Below are positions 1 through 9,790 of a DNA stretch of 64,000 nucleotides, piece after piece. The DNA lies in NCBI GenBank assembly GCA_004298155.1, contig SCRD01000012.1:186001-250000 (forward strand), in the 5' to 3' direction. The stretch's first letter is position 1; each line of letters starts with the position of its first letter. The notes below the pieces were generated by a model that made no database searches, was not told the DNA's origin, and saw nothing but the letters and a program-made list of their open reading frames with translations. Origin of the DNA: Acidobacteriota bacterium. GTDB lineage: Bacteria > Acidobacteriota > Terriglobia > UBA7540. The position numbers were made by a program, and so were the translations under genes.

Positions 1-1563
1 CCCTGGCCGCATATAGGAATTCACCACATAGCTCAACCGGCTCCGGTACTGCCAACCGTTCCGCGCCATATTGTCGTCGGTAGCGTGCAGAAGGTATAGG
101 CTGCGACCCGAAGTCTGTTCCGGCAATTTAACGCATGAGAAGTAAGGCCCCAGGGGAATGGATCCAACCCCCGCAAATGGAAATTTTGGCAGAGGGACCT
201 GCAGCCAGGCGTATGCCTGCAGCGGAATGCCAAGGACGCGCAGGTACGAACACGGATTGCCATAGGCCGCTTCAAGAACTTTGCCGGTCGAGTAGGTGAC
301 AAAGCCCTCATCAAGCCACGGCTCTTCAAATTCATTATTGCCCACGAGTCCGTACCAGAACTGATGGCCAAATTCATGGACGGTTACGCCTTCCGGTTGG
401 AGCTCATGTTTTCCCGGCCAGAAGGTGCTGCCCGCGACAAATAAGGTTGGATATTCCATCCCCGAGGTATAGGAATTGCGCGGCGGATCAACAACCGTCA
501 AAGTGTCATATGGGTAGGCGCCGAACCGCAATCCGTAATACTTCAACCCATTGAAGGCGGCTCGAATGTAGCGGTCTTCGAGATTCCGGTGGTATGGTTG
601 CAGCAGAAGCGTTACCGACACATTACGTAGCGCGATTTCTGATGCAGGCAACCCCAGAATCCCGCTCCACCTCGTGACTTCGTCGCCCCGGACTTCCTTC
701 CCCCAGTCGAAGATGCGAGTGATCTTCTTGAAGTCTGGGCTGGCCGTCCAGGCAAAATCGTGGACATCCTGCTGATAGAAATTGTAAGTCGTGGTTCCGC
801 CAGCGTCTTTCTTTTCGGAGCGCTGGAAACCTGTGGAGCCCACGATGTATTCGGACGGAAGTGTCAGGTCAACGTCGTAGCTTCCATAGTCAGCGTAAAA
901 CTCAGTGTACCGGTGGAACTGGTGGCAGTTCCACCCGCCGGCCGTTCGGCCGCGATCGCCCGGCCCTTCGTACACGCCGATCTTGGGAAACCACTGGCTA
1001 ACCATGTAAAAATCCCCATCGTAGCCGGTCCGGGCAAAAGCCCGCGGCAGCTTTGAGGTAAAGTCGACGGAGAGTTCGATGGTTCCTTTTGGAGGAATTG
1101 GCTGCGGAAGTTGGATTCGCACCACCGTTCGATCGTCGGCATTGTTGTCATCAGGGTGCGCGTAGGTGATGAGTGGAGTCAGGTCAGCTCCATTGACAAT
1201 TTGAATCTTGTCAATCTGTTCCCAGCCCCATTTATCCTTCCCTGGAATGGTTAGCCAGTCCGTCAGCGAGTCATGTTCCCTGGCCATAGGGTCCCGGCGC
1301 ATGAAAGTGCTATCCAGGTTCTTGAAGGCGTTGAGGTACAAGTGCATATAGACGTCGGGAATGACGTCATCGGTATGGTTCCACCACGTCAGCAGATAGT
1401 GACCCTTGATGGTTCTCGTGCTGGGATACAGCGATGCCGACATTTTGTACTGGACGATGGGATGCTCGATATGCGACTGGTAGGTTTGAGCTAGGGAGAG
1501 AGAGGGAACGGCCGTTAGACAAGCGACCAGGCTTCCCACCAGCACTATGCAAGAATGGCGCAT
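1..1563 (-). CDS. M1-family zinc metallopeptidase, 3' end cut by window
   Basis: This reading frame is open from an ATG at 1563 to the window edge, giving 521 residues with no stop, so the C-terminus lies outside. Residues 1-25 form a signal peptide, which implies a periplasmic or outer-surface enzyme. The gluzincin motif HEFGH is at residues 396-400, and the third zinc ligand follows in WLDEG (Glu419), an exact HExxH-x18-E spacing. This is the signature of M1 (aminopeptidase N/leukotriene A4 hydrolase-like) peptidases. The preceding ~350 residues match the usual N-terminal beta-saddle. It probably trims peptides imported or released at the cell surface. It is transcribed away from the TonB-dependent receptor. 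Zinc peptidase activity is well supported; the substrate is unknown. Confidence 0.88.
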   Translation of the reverse strand, partial: MRHSCIVLVGSLVACLTAVPSLSLAQTYQSHIEHPIVQYKMSASLYPSTRTIKGHYLLTWWNHTDDVIPDVYMHLYLNAFKNLDSTFMRRDPMAREHDSLTDWLTIPGKDKWGWEQIDKIQIVNGADLTPLITYAHPDDNNADDRTVVRIQLPQPIPPKGTIELSVDFTSKLPRAFARTGYDGDFYMVSQWFPKIGVYEGPGDRGRTAGGWNCHQFHRYTEFYADYGSYDVDLTLPSEYIVGSTGFQRSEKKDAGGTTTYNFYQQDVHDFAWTASPDFKKITRIFDWGKEVRGDEVTRWSGILGLPASEIALRNVSVTLLLQPYHRNLEDRYIRAAFNGLKYYGLRFGAYPYDTLTVVDPPRNSYTSGMEYPTLFVAGSTFWPGKHELQPEGVTVHEFGHQFWYGLVGNNEFEEPWLDEGFVTYSTGKVLEAAYGNPCSYLRVLGIPLQAYAWLQVPLPKFPFAGVGSIPLGPYFSCVKLPEQTSGRSLYLLHATDDNMARNGWQYRSRLSYVVNSYMRPG

Positions 1564-1910
1564 CGAACCCGACTCAAAAGCGGCCTGAAAGGTTGGGTGA
1601 ATACAGTTCCTTGCCAATTAGTTCTCAAAACGGGGCCTATTCTATCAAAAGTGGACCAGCATTGGGGAGACTTTCACCCTCTTGCCCGCAGGCCGTTTCG
1701 AAGAAGAGCGTAACCGCATGGTGGTTTCAGGTATCCAATAATCATTTGGCCTCAAGCTGAGATAGCGCAGGCTATGCAGTTTGAAACTCATGCAGGTATA
1801 CTTGAAGTTTTGTGCTCCTTAGTTTGTTTTGCGCACAGCACGATGAGGCTTGGAAACCTGGGCCCGCCAAAGAAACTCGGCGGAGCTCAACCAGAAATCA
1901 GGAAGGATAG
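1564..1910. other. intergenic, divergent promoter region
   Basis: This 347-base gap lies between the divergently transcribed M1 peptidase and TonB-dependent receptor genes, so it must hold both promoters. A ribosome-binding site (GGAAGG, 1901-1906) lies just before the GTG start at 1911. No RNA gene, repeat or convincing extra coding sequence was seen. Confidence 0.5.
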
Positions 1911-4508
1911 GTGCGCGTTTTGCAGACTGATGTCACACGCGACAGTAAATTTTGGCGGACGGCTGCTTTAGCTCTTGTTGGCATCCTCGGATCCATCATC
2001 CTGAGTGGCCCCGTTTCCTATGGGTATACCCCCCAACCAACCCAGGAGTTAACAGGCGAGGTCGTTAATGAAAACAATGTCCCAATTGCCGGAGTCGACT
2101 GCGTCCTCCAGGGCGGCGTCCTGCCCAGCCAGGGAATTTCCGTTACTACAGGCTCTAATGGCGACTTTAGCGTTCGAGGTCTGTTGCCCGGGACGTATGT
2201 CGTGACCTGCACTGCGCTTGGATATGAACCTTTCGTCAAGACCGGCCTGGAGATAAACTCGGGCCAGGCAGCGACCGTTCATGCTGTGATGCCGACACAA
2301 AAAAAGCTCATACAGAAAGTGGAAGTCCGGGCCGAGGGGGGCACCGTCGCGGAGCAGGCCTCGACGACTCCGGCCACGCTAGGCTCGGAGGAGCTTACAA
2401 CCTTGCCCATTGCAGAGCAAAAGTTCAAGGCATTCCTGCCGCTGGTACCTGGAGTCATCCGGTCTCCCAACGGAAAGATCAACATCAAGGGGACCGTAGA
2501 AAACCAAGGCATGCTCCTGGTGGATGGCGCCCAGGCGGTGGATCCCACCACGGGCAGTTTCGATATCGATCTTTCCATTGATGCCATCCAGTCACTGAAT
2601 GTTTATAAGGCGCCTTTTGACGCCCAGTATGGTGGGTTCTCCGGGGGGTTGACCACTATAGAAACCAAGGCGCCATCCTACCGTTGGGGTTGGGACCTTA
2701 ACGACTTTTTCCCTGGCTTTCGCGGCCGAAGCGGCCAACTGGTGGGGATCAATGACTGGGAACCCAGGCTCAGCTTTACCGGCCCAATCTTAAAAGACCG
2801 TCTCAACTTTTCCGAGTCATTCATCTACGACATTTTGAAGATTCCCGTTCGGGGACTTGCCTGGCCTAATAACGAAACGAAGAAGGAAGGGTACAATTCA
2901 CTTACGACGCTGCAGTACGTCTTCTCGCCCCGGCATCTCGTGTCCTTCAACCTCCACCTGTTCCCGCGAAAGCAGGAGTTCGCCAACATCAATTCGCTGA
3001 TCGACCACCCTGCCTCAGCAAATCTTTCAGAACGCGGCTACTCCGTCCAGGGAAATGACAGTTTCCAGTTTGAGTCCGGCGCCATCCTCAACGGCCTCTT
3101 CAAATACACCCGGTTTGACGCCAACTCGCACGGCCAGGGCCCTGAGACGATGCTCGTTACGCCGAACGGTTATGGCGGAAACTATTTCAATGAATGGGCA
3201 CGAAAAAGCAATCAGGAAGAAGGCACGTTGAATTATCGCTTACCCGGCTGGACAAAGCTGGGCAAGCACCGGACAGAAATTGGCGGCGACTTTATCTACC
3301 GCTCCTATACCGGAACGAGCCTGTCAAGAACGGTGCTCGTAACACGGCAGGATGGCACGGTTGCACAAAGGCTTGACTTTCTAGGCACCGGCGGAGCTCC
3401 TTCCACGGAATCCCCATCATTGTTTTCAACCAGCAACGCAGAGGGAGCGGCCTACGTGGGCGATCATTGGATGCTGAACAAGCGCGCCGCCCTGGATTTC
3501 GGATTTCGTTATTACGGGCAGGCGGTTGGCAATCCCTATTCATTCGCGCCCCGAATGGGAATGGTATTTACACCAGACGAAAACGGCCGGACCATCATCC
3601 GCGCCGGTGTCGGCATTTTCAAGTCACGCATACCGCTGCTCGAAGCCGACTACAGCAGCAATCCCGCGAAAGTGGTGACTCTGTTCGACACCACGGGAAA
3701 TATTATGGGGGCCCCGGTAACTTACACAAGCCGATGCGCCACAAGAATACGAACAGGACTGAGCCTCCTCCCCGATTGCTCCGATCTTGACGCCACACCT
3801 TATAACCTGACCTGGAACGCAGAGGTTGATCGCCAGCTCACCAGCCGCGTCGCCTTCCGCGCCAGTTACCTTCGCAGCAGCACTTATAAGGATTTCGTCG
3901 TCAATCCCGTGCAGACTTTTCCAACCGCGGGCATGATGCTGCTCTCCAACCGCGGGGCCGCGCGATACCACGAATTTGAAGCCATGGTAAGTTACCGTGA
4001 CGCCCGGGGGAACCAGTTGAACGCCTCGTACGTCCGCAGCAGGACGATAGGTGACCTCAATTCAATGTCGCACATCTATGTCCCGTTCGAAGATCCCATT
4101 ATTCGCCCGGACGTTTACGCCAGCCTTGATGCCGACGTCCCTGACCGCATGATCGCATGGGGAATCTTTCACCTTCCCAGGGAAGTTGTCTTTGCACCGG
4201 TTATCGATCTGCACACAGGATTTCCCTGGTCGAAGGTCGACGAATTCCAGAATTACTTCGGTGAGCCTAACAGCAACCGGTTTCCAGCATTTTTTTCGTT
4301 TGACTTCAAGATCTGGAAGGTATTTCCTCTGCCACACTGGCTCCCCTGGGGGGGTGGGTTCAAGTTGAGGTGGGGAATTGGGGTCCGCAATCTGACGGAT
4401 GCACGCGATCCACGAGATGTTTACAACAACATCACATCGCCCAATTTTGGCCACTTTGTCGGATTCCAGCATCGGGTAATTGAGGTCGACGTGGACACCG
4501 GAGAATAG
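1911..4508 (+). CDS. TonB-dependent receptor, Oar-like, with carboxypeptidase-regulatory domain
   Basis: This is an 865-residue outer-membrane protein. A signal/anchor segment spans about residues 17-32. A carboxypeptidase-regulatory-like beta-sandwich spans about 47-127 and begins with the typical TGEVVNENNVPIAG pattern. A plug domain spans about 155-255, including LVDGAQ and an INIKG segment. The rest, to the C-terminus, is a beta-barrel rich in aromatic and Asn/Asp residues. The family imports large substrates such as oligosaccharides or peptides using TonB energy. The GTG start at 1911 is chosen because GGAAGG sits 4 bases upstream of it. The protein is shorter than the ~1,000-1,200 residues common for acidobacterial Oar-like receptors and ends in DVDTGE rather than an aromatic residue. 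No clear TonB box was found. No SusD partner is adjacent. The substrate is unknown. Confidence 0.85.
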   Translation: MRVLQTDVTRDSKFWRTAALALVGILGSIILSGPVSYGYTPQPTQELTGEVVNENNVPIAGVDCVLQGGVLPSQGISVTTGSNGDFSVRGLLPGTYVVTCTALGYEPFVKTGLEINSGQAATVHAVMPTQKKLIQKVEVRAEGGTVAEQASTTPATLGSEELTTLPIAEQKFKAFLPLVPGVIRSPNGKINIKGTVENQGMLLVDGAQAVDPTTGSFDIDLSIDAIQSLNVYKAPFDAQYGGFSGGLTTIETKAPSYRWGWDLNDFFPGFRGRSGQLVGINDWEPRLSFTGPILKDRLNFSESFIYDILKIPVRGLAWPNNETKKEGYNSLTTLQYVFSPRHLVSFNLHLFPRKQEFANINSLIDHPASANLSERGYSVQGNDSFQFESGAILNGLFKYTRFDANSHGQGPETMLVTPNGYGGNYFNEWARKSNQEEGTLNYRLPGWTKLGKHRTEIGGDFIYRSYTGTSLSRTVLVTRQDGTVAQRLDFLGTGGAPSTESPSLFSTSNAEGAAYVGDHWMLNKRAALDFGFRYYGQAVGNPYSFAPRMGMVFTPDENGRTIIRAGVGIFKSRIPLLEADYSSNPAKVVTLFDTTGNIMGAPVTYTSRCATRIRTGLSLLPDCSDLDATPYNLTWNAEVDRQLTSRVAFRASYLRSSTYKDFVVNPVQTFPTAGMMLLSNRGAARYHEFEAMVSYRDARGNQLNASYVRSRTIGDLNSMSHIYVPFEDPIIRPDVYASLDADVPDRMIAWGIFHLPREVVFAPVIDLHTGFPWSKVDEFQNYFGEPNSNRFPAFFSFDFKIWKVFPLPHWLPWGGGFKLRWGIGVRNLTDARDPRDVYNNITSPNFGHFVGFQHRVIEVDVDTGE

Positions 4509-4609
4509 CCTTTTTCAAGGCATGCTGTCCCGCCAGTTGGTGGCCCTTAATTGTACTGCGAAATCAAGACGACAGGTCTGCGCTGCCTGCAGGCGCCCGG
4601 GCGTAATTG

Positions 4610-6448
4610 ATGCCCCAAATCGAAATGGAGCGCACTACTCTCGACTCCGAGGGACCCTGCCACGCGACAGCAGCCTCCGCGCGGAGCGCCATTCCCTGGA
4701 TTTTGATCCTCATGGTGTGGATGGCAGTTTATTTCCAGGGCGCGTTCCGCCCTTCCTTGCTGGATGACGCCGACTCCACACATGCTGAGGCTGCAAGAGA
4801 GATGTACCAGGCGGGTGACTACGTCACGCTGCACGTGAACGGCATCCGTTATCTTGAAAAGGCTCCCTTGCCTTACTGGCTGGTGTCCTTTGGTTTTACA
4901 TTGGTCGGCGTTTCTGAGTTTGCCGTGCGTCTGCCTGTTATTCTTTCGATCCTGCTGCTGATTGGCCTCGGCACGCTCTGGGGGCTGCGGGCTTTTGGAG
5001 ATCGCGGAGGAATCTATTCCGGACTTTTTATAGCGACGTGTCTTGGTTGCTTTCTCTTCACTCGGGTATTTATCCCCGACGTCATTCTCAGCCTGCTGAT
5101 TGCACTTTCGCTCTATTTCTTTCTCTCAGCACTCGAGTCACGGCGACAGAATGAGTGGCAATGGTATGCCGCGTACGCCGCGATGGCGCTCGCTGTGCTC
5201 ACAAAGGGCTTAGTGGCAGCCGTCTTTATCGGCACCCCAGCCCTCAGCTATCTCCTGCTGACGGGCGAGGTGAAGCGATGGCGCGAACTGCGCCCGGGTA
5301 AAGGGATTGCCGTCTTCTTGATGGTCAGCGCACCGTGGCATATTCTGGCAAGTATTCGCAACCACGGATTCTTCTGGTTTTATTTCATCAATGAGCAGTT
5401 TCTGCGTTTTCTGGGAGAACGCTATCCGCGCGACTACAATAGATTGCCGGCCGCCCTCTACTGGGGACTGCACATCGTCTGGCTATTCCCCTGGAGCCTC
5501 TATTTTCCGCTCATCTTCCGCGACCTGAAGATGGACATCAAGGCGGCGCGAAACCCACCAAATCTTACCTTTGCGGCCAGGACGCGAGCTCTCTGCTGGG
5601 TCTGGGCAGGCGTGGTGCTGGTCTTCTTTTCGTTTTCGACCAACCAGGAATACTATACATTTCCTGCCTATCTTCCGCTGCTGTTGCTGGTCGCCGGAAC
5701 CCTGGCACGTGAGGAGGAACGGAAACGCCCAAGCCGATGGACCATTGTAGGCAGCGGACTTTACGCTGTAACGGGGCTGGCTATCGGTGCCGTACTTGTA
5801 GCGGCGCTGTGGACCTCAAAAAACCTTCCCGCCACCGCCGACCTCGGCCAATTGCTGGTCCATCGCGATATTGCAAACAACACGCTCTCAATGTCGAAGT
5901 TCTTTGACCTCACCACCGCGGCTTTTGCAGCGCTGCGCCTGCCAGCCGGACTGGCCGCCGCCGCACTGCTCATCGCCCCGCTCACAGGACTGATTCTGCG
6001 CCTCCGGAAAAAACATTTCGCTGCCACCTGGGCAACGGGAATTGCCACGGCGGTTTTCCTGTTGGCGGCCCAACTGGCTTTTGTCCGCTTCGGGCCGTTT
6101 CTCTCTTCCAAGCGGCTCGCAGATGCAATCCGAGGCAGGGAGAAGCCCGGCGACGTGGTGATGATTTATGGCGATCAGGCTTACGGGTCATCGCTGCTGT
6201 TCTATTTGAAAAGGCGGATTGATCTGGTTAACGGGCGAACGACATCAATGTGGTTCGGCTCAACCTTTCCCGACGCGCCGCACATCTTTTTGGATGATGC
6301 CAAACTTGTCCGCGACTGGAGCGGCGGGCACAGGATATTCCTGTTCGTTCCGCCAAGACAGCTCGACAAGGTAAACGAAATTCTGCCCCGGCCTCGATAT
6401 GTTGTCGCAGAGAGTTCCGGAAAAGTTGTCTACAGCAACGAACCGTGA
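4610..6448 (+). CDS. GT39/ArnT-like polytopic membrane glycosyltransferase
   Basis: This 612-residue integral membrane protein has many hydrophobic segments, from about residue 29 to residue 480, followed by a soluble C-terminal domain. The N-terminal periplasmic loop carries the acidic DDADSTHAE motif (Asp52-Asp53) and the sequence NGIRYLEKAPLPYW, both typical of the PMT_2/ArnT superfamily, where the aspartate is catalytic. These enzymes take a sugar from a polyprenyl-phosphate donor and transfer it to a lipid or protein on the periplasmic side. ATG at 4610 is preferred over the TTG just before it. The gene converges with the HpnI-like gene, with only 7 bases between them. ArnE/ArnF-like and ArnC-like functions lie close by on the other strand, suggesting a lipid-modifying role. 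Acceptor and donor are unknown. Confidence 0.82.
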   Translation: MPQIEMERTTLDSEGPCHATAASARSAIPWILILMVWMAVYFQGAFRPSLLDDADSTHAEAAREMYQAGDYVTLHVNGIRYLEKAPLPYWLVSFGFTLVGVSEFAVRLPVILSILLLIGLGTLWGLRAFGDRGGIYSGLFIATCLGCFLFTRVFIPDVILSLLIALSLYFFLSALESRRQNEWQWYAAYAAMALAVLTKGLVAAVFIGTPALSYLLLTGEVKRWRELRPGKGIAVFLMVSAPWHILASIRNHGFFWFYFINEQFLRFLGERYPRDYNRLPAALYWGLHIVWLFPWSLYFPLIFRDLKMDIKAARNPPNLTFAARTRALCWVWAGVVLVFFSFSTNQEYYTFPAYLPLLLLVAGTLAREEERKRPSRWTIVGSGLYAVTGLAIGAVLVAALWTSKNLPATADLGQLLVHRDIANNTLSMSKFFDLTTAAFAALRLPAGLAAAALLIAPLTGLILRLRKKHFAATWATGIATAVFLLAAQLAFVRFGPFLSSKRLADAIRGREKPGDVVMIYGDQAYGSSLLFYLKRRIDLVNGRTTSMWFGSTFPDAPHIFLDDAKLVRDWSGGHRIFLFVPPRQLDKVNEILPRPRYVVAESSGKVVYSNEP

Positions 6449-6455
6449 TGCGCTG

Positions 6456-7679
6456 CTATCCAGGGCGTATTCCGTCTTTGGGGCTCGCCGCCTCTGAACG
6501 ATCTTTGGGGACCATTCGTCCGCCGGAAACCAGCCGGTAACGCTCCCCGCGCCAGACAACCTCCGAACCCGAAAAGCTCGCGCACCACAGGATGAATCCC
6601 AGAAGGTCACGAAGAGGATACACCCAGCAATAAAGGGCCGAATCGCGGTCATGCGTGACGCCCCATCCAACCACCAGCGCCTGAATAACACGGTTGGCAA
6701 AAGCAGCAAAAAACAGGCCGAGCCCGAGCGCAGAGTTGCCAGACATCCAGCCCGCTGCCAACGCGAGCACACCAAACGGCATAGCAAACGTCAAGCCAGT
6801 TCCGATGTGACCCATGCGTCGCGAAAACCGCGAACTCTTCATCCAGCGCAGTTGATGGAGGAACGACGCCAGCCCGGACCGGTTTAATACGATGTGGTCA
6901 ATCACATGATGCGACAGCACCACTTTGCTGCCGGCTTCATACGTGAGCGCACCCATGACGAAATCGTCGGCACAGAAATCCCGCAGCACCCCGAACCCGC
7001 CCCATCGTGCCAGCACGTCTTTTCGGATGACCATTGTGGGTCCAAGCGCAAACTTCATTCCCTCCAAAAGGTTGGCTACTAACACGCCGGACGACATTTC
7101 TATCGACATGCCCAATGCCTCAAGGAGTGCCCAGAACCCACCTGTCGAAACGCCCCGATAAAGACAGGTGACCATGCCGACCGTCAGGTCCAGCATGGGC
7201 TTTACCACGTGCGCGAGGTAATCCGGCGCGACACGTACATCACTGTCGGTAATGAATAGGATGGGATAGGTGGCCAGTGGTAACATCCTCTCCATCAGAT
7301 GCACCTTGGCGTTTGGATAGCCTGGATTACCGGACAAGACGGTACGAGTTGCGATGTGCGGATATTTCATCCTGAGAGATTCGACAACGGCCAGTGCTGG
7401 GTCCGACCCGCTTCGCGCCCCGAAGATCAGTTCATAGACGGGATAATCCTGGCGAAAGAAACTCTCTAGACAGTCCTTCAGCAAGGGCTCCATGCCATGC
7501 AGCGGCTTGAGCACTGTCACGGGCGGTAGTGCGGTATTCCCCTTCGCCGTGTGGCACTCTTGATTCGCCGATGCACGAAAGCGCACCGCGGCGATGATAA
7601 CAAGCGCCAGGTAAACCGTTGACGCGACAAGTCCGGTGATAGCTACGATGAGTACGATAAGTTCAAGCATTGGGAGCAT
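6456..7679 (-). CDS. hpnI: HpnI-type glycosyltransferase (GT21, ceramide-glucosyltransferase-like)
   Basis: This 407-residue membrane-associated glycosyltransferase has an N-terminal membrane helix (about 5-33), a GT-A domain (about 52-290) and C-terminal membrane helices. It shows the GT21 signature aspartates: DSD at 145-147, ADDF around 237-240, and the HQLRW box at 275-279. HpnI is known to add N-acetylglucosamine to bacteriohopanetetrol during hopanoid head-group synthesis. The segment TCLYRG followed by Gly-Gly-Phe-Trp resembles HpnI more than the neighbouring paralogue does. It is last in the minus-strand run hpnJ-EamA-EamA-GT21-GT21. Two in-frame ATGs occur at the start; the first is used. 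It could instead act on another lipid acceptor such as diacylglycerol or ceramide. Confidence 0.75.
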   Translation of the reverse strand: MLPMLELIVLIVAITGLVASTVYLALVIIAAVRFRASANQECHTAKGNTALPPVTVLKPLHGMEPLLKDCLESFFRQDYPVYELIFGARSGSDPALAVVESLRMKYPHIATRTVLSGNPGYPNAKVHLMERMLPLATYPILFITDSDVRVAPDYLAHVVKPMLDLTVGMVTCLYRGVSTGGFWALLEALGMSIEMSSGVLVANLLEGMKFALGPTMVIRKDVLARWGGFGVLRDFCADDFVMGALTYEAGSKVVLSHHVIDHIVLNRSGLASFLHQLRWMKSSRFSRRMGHIGTGLTFAMPFGVLALAAGWMSGNSALGLGLFFAAFANRVIQALVVGWGVTHDRDSALYCWVYPLRDLLGFILWCASFSGSEVVWRGERYRLVSGGRMVPKDRSEAASPKDGIRPG

Positions 7680-7776
7680 AAGGAAAAAGCAAGGCTAATA
7701 TCATACGGCAGGCAGAATCATCAGAGCCAGTTGATCCAGACAGTTTGATAATTACGCGAGGCAGGAAAGCTGCCAA

Positions 7777-8943
7777 TCAGTCTTTGGCAGGTACGGGAAC
7801 CAGGCGTCCCTTGCGAACATAGAATTCGGTCCCACGCCAGTGAATGCGCCTTTTGACAAAGCTGACGGCAAGAATGCCAAACGCAAGAGCATCCCAAAGA
7901 GGGACGAGCCACAATCTTTTCCGAAGCAGAGGATCTTTGAGTCCCCAGACACCCACAGTCCAGGCCACGGCGAGCCGAAGCGCCAGGTATGCCCCTAGAA
8001 ATCCAGCCGTACCCTCCCAGGTGTTCTGTACCAGTGTTGCAGCCACCACCCACGGCAGGCCCTGGGTCAGAAGCCTGCCCAATTGTCCCCACGGGCGCGA
8101 ATGGGTCACGCCAACGGCCCAGCGGAGTTGATGTTTCATCGCGTCAAGAGCTCCCTGCGAGGGCGATAGGGTTTCCACTGTGTAAGGAATGAGTTCGACT
8201 TCGTGTCCCTGGTCGACAATTCGCCGGCCCAGCTCAAAGTCATCAGAAAAGCAATCCACGATGGCTTCAAACCCGCCGATTTCTTTCAACCTTTGGGCGG
8301 TGACGGCCATGGTGGCGCCCAGGGCAAACTTTACCCCTTCCAGTTGGCGGGCAACGATCACACCGGCCAGGAAGTCGGAAGTCAGGCCAACAGCCTCAAT
8401 TTCTGACCCTAATTTGGCTTCCGGCTGCATGTGGTACATGCAGGTGACGACGCCGACTCTCGGATCACGAAACGGACTCACGACAGCCCGCAGATAGTCG
8501 GGCTTGACGCGGATGTCACTATCGCTGATGACCAGCAGAGGGTATCTGGCCTCACGTGATAGACGGCAAAGCTTGCTGACTTTGCTGTTCCAGCCTTTGG
8601 ACGACGAACCAATCAAAAGTCGGATGCTTGTATTGGGACACTTTTCAATCAGTTTTTGGATAACCGGGATAACGGGATCGTCAGTGTCAGCAACACCAAA
8701 CAGAACTTCGTACTGCGGGTAATCGAGGTTGCAAAAGCTGGCAAAGTTTTCATAAGCCTCTCGATCGAGTCCCTTGACAGGCTTCAGGATGCTGACCGGG
8801 GGCGCGAAATCAGGATGGCGGGGAAAAGGGCGGCGGAAATAGCGCCAGGCGCTGAACAGCACTGCCAAATAATAAAGCAGTGAAATGATGGCGCCAACGG
8901 AAACAAACCACTCGATCAGATGCAAGTGCGAATGCATGGCCAT
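7777..8943 (-). CDS. HpnI-like GT21 glycosyltransferase, second copy
   Basis: This 388-residue paralogue of the next gene downstream has the same architecture: an N-terminal membrane helix (about 10-33), a GT-A domain and C-terminal helices. Motifs are SDSD at 140-143, SDDF at 233-236 and HQLRW at 271-275, so all GT21 catalytic elements are kept. The start at 8943 has AAGGA just upstream on the minus strand; a second ATG lies two codons later. It begins 13 bases after the small EamA gene, which indicates cotranscription. Two GT21 enzymes in one locus suggest two successive sugar transfers or two different acceptors. The acceptor is inferred to be a hopanoid from context only. Confidence 0.78.
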   Translation of the reverse strand: MAMHSHLHLIEWFVSVGAIISLLYYLAVLFSAWRYFRRPFPRHPDFAPPVSILKPVKGLDREAYENFASFCNLDYPQYEVLFGVADTDDPVIPVIQKLIEKCPNTSIRLLIGSSSKGWNSKVSKLCRLSREARYPLLVISDSDIRVKPDYLRAVVSPFRDPRVGVVTCMYHMQPEAKLGSEIEAVGLTSDFLAGVIVARQLEGVKFALGATMAVTAQRLKEIGGFEAIVDCFSDDFELGRRIVDQGHEVELIPYTVETLSPSQGALDAMKHQLRWAVGVTHSRPWGQLGRLLTQGLPWVVAATLVQNTWEGTAGFLGAYLALRLAVAWTVGVWGLKDPLLRKRLWLVPLWDALAFGILAVSFVKRRIHWRGTEFYVRKGRLVPVPAKD

Positions 8944-8956
8944 CGTCCTTTAATTC

Positions 8957-9328
8957 TTACACGCAGACCAGCGCTACTCCGGCACAGACAATAATAACGC
9001 CGATCCATCTTTCCCGGTTCACATGCTCGCCCAGCAGGAATTGCGCACCCAGGGCTCCCACGGCATAACTGGCAGCAGTGGCTGGAACCACCAGACTCAC
9101 GTTAGCCCAGGAAAGGAGCGCCAACAATGAAAAAAACGCCACGGCCATCAGGCCAATCCCGATCCACAGCCATTTTATGCGGATGGAGTTGCCAAGGAAG
9201 CTCAAGATATTCAGCAGAGTAAACCGCTTGATTTCTCCAACGGTTTTCATGGCCATCGACAAAGAAATATCGCCCAACTGCCCTGCAATGACAATAATCC
9301 CGATAAACAGAGCCGTTCGAGCCGTCAT
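8957..9328 (-). CDS. small EamA/ArnF-like four-helix membrane protein
   Basis: This 123-residue protein has four predicted membrane helices and belongs to the drug/metabolite transporter (EamA, SMR-like half-size) group. The C-terminal part, with SLVVPATAASYAVGALGA and a LLGEHV motif, matches the typical 'P...Y..gal.....l.GE......rwiGv.li..Gv' pattern. Half-size members such as ArnE and ArnF pair up to flip undecaprenyl-phosphate-aminoarabinose. Its ATG overlaps the stop of the upstream homologue by 4 bases (ATGA at 9325-9328), so the two are translationally coupled and probably form a heterodimer. The cargo is inferred to be a glycosylated lipid of the hopanoid pathway. Confidence 0.75.
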   Translation of the reverse strand: MTARTALFIGIIVIAGQLGDISLSMAMKTVGEIKRFTLLNILSFLGNSIRIKWLWIGIGLMAVAFFSLLALLSWANVSLVVPATAASYAVGALGAQFLLGEHVNRERWIGVIIVCAGVALVCV

Positions 9329-9741
9329 GGATTTTGGCTCGTGCTGGGATGCGTTCCGCCAACCACAAAAACCCCCACACAGATCAGGCCAACCCCAACC
9401 CAGCGCGTTGTAGGGACGTGCTCTCCCAGAATAAAGTATCCCATCAGCGCCACCAGGACATAACCGATTGCCGATGCAGGTGAAACGTAACTGAAATCCG
9501 CCCAGGAAAGCACCAGCATATAGCTCACCAGGAAGGCTATCAGAAGTGCAATCCCCATCCAGATAGTTCCACTCACAAACGCTCTTGCAAAGTACGCGAT
9601 TGCACTTCCCAAGGCCCAGCTATGGAGTTCACCAAGCCTCTTCATGCCCTGGCTGAGCAGAACGTCGCCGGATGACCCAAATATGACCATAAACGCCAGC
9701 AAGATAAAGGTCTTGCCACGCTGGCTTTTTGATTCAGACAT
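9325..9741 (-). CDS. small EamA/ArnE-like four-helix membrane protein
   Basis: This 138-residue protein is the first of the coupled pair. It has four hydrophobic segments and the EamA-type C-terminal signature: SYVSPASAIGYVLVALMG, then FILGEHVP and a Gly-rich last helix. ATG at 9741 (MSESK...) is chosen. The frame stays open further upstream, but that extension runs antisense-free into the 3' part of hpnJ and contains no membrane-protein-like sequence. The gene lies 49 bases downstream of hpnJ. By analogy with ArnE/ArnF it is likely one half of a lipid-linked-sugar flippase; the substrate is not shown by sequence. Confidence 0.75.
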   Translation of the reverse strand: MSESKSQRGKTFILLAFMVIFGSSGDVLLSQGMKRLGELHSWALGSAIAYFARAFVSGTIWMGIALLIAFLVSYMLVLSWADFSYVSPASAIGYVLVALMGYFILGEHVPTTRWVGVGLICVGVFVVGGTHPSTSQNP

Positions 9742-9790
9742 GAACTTCCACAGTCCAAAATAACTCAATGATTCGACGGCGGCCCGAGGC

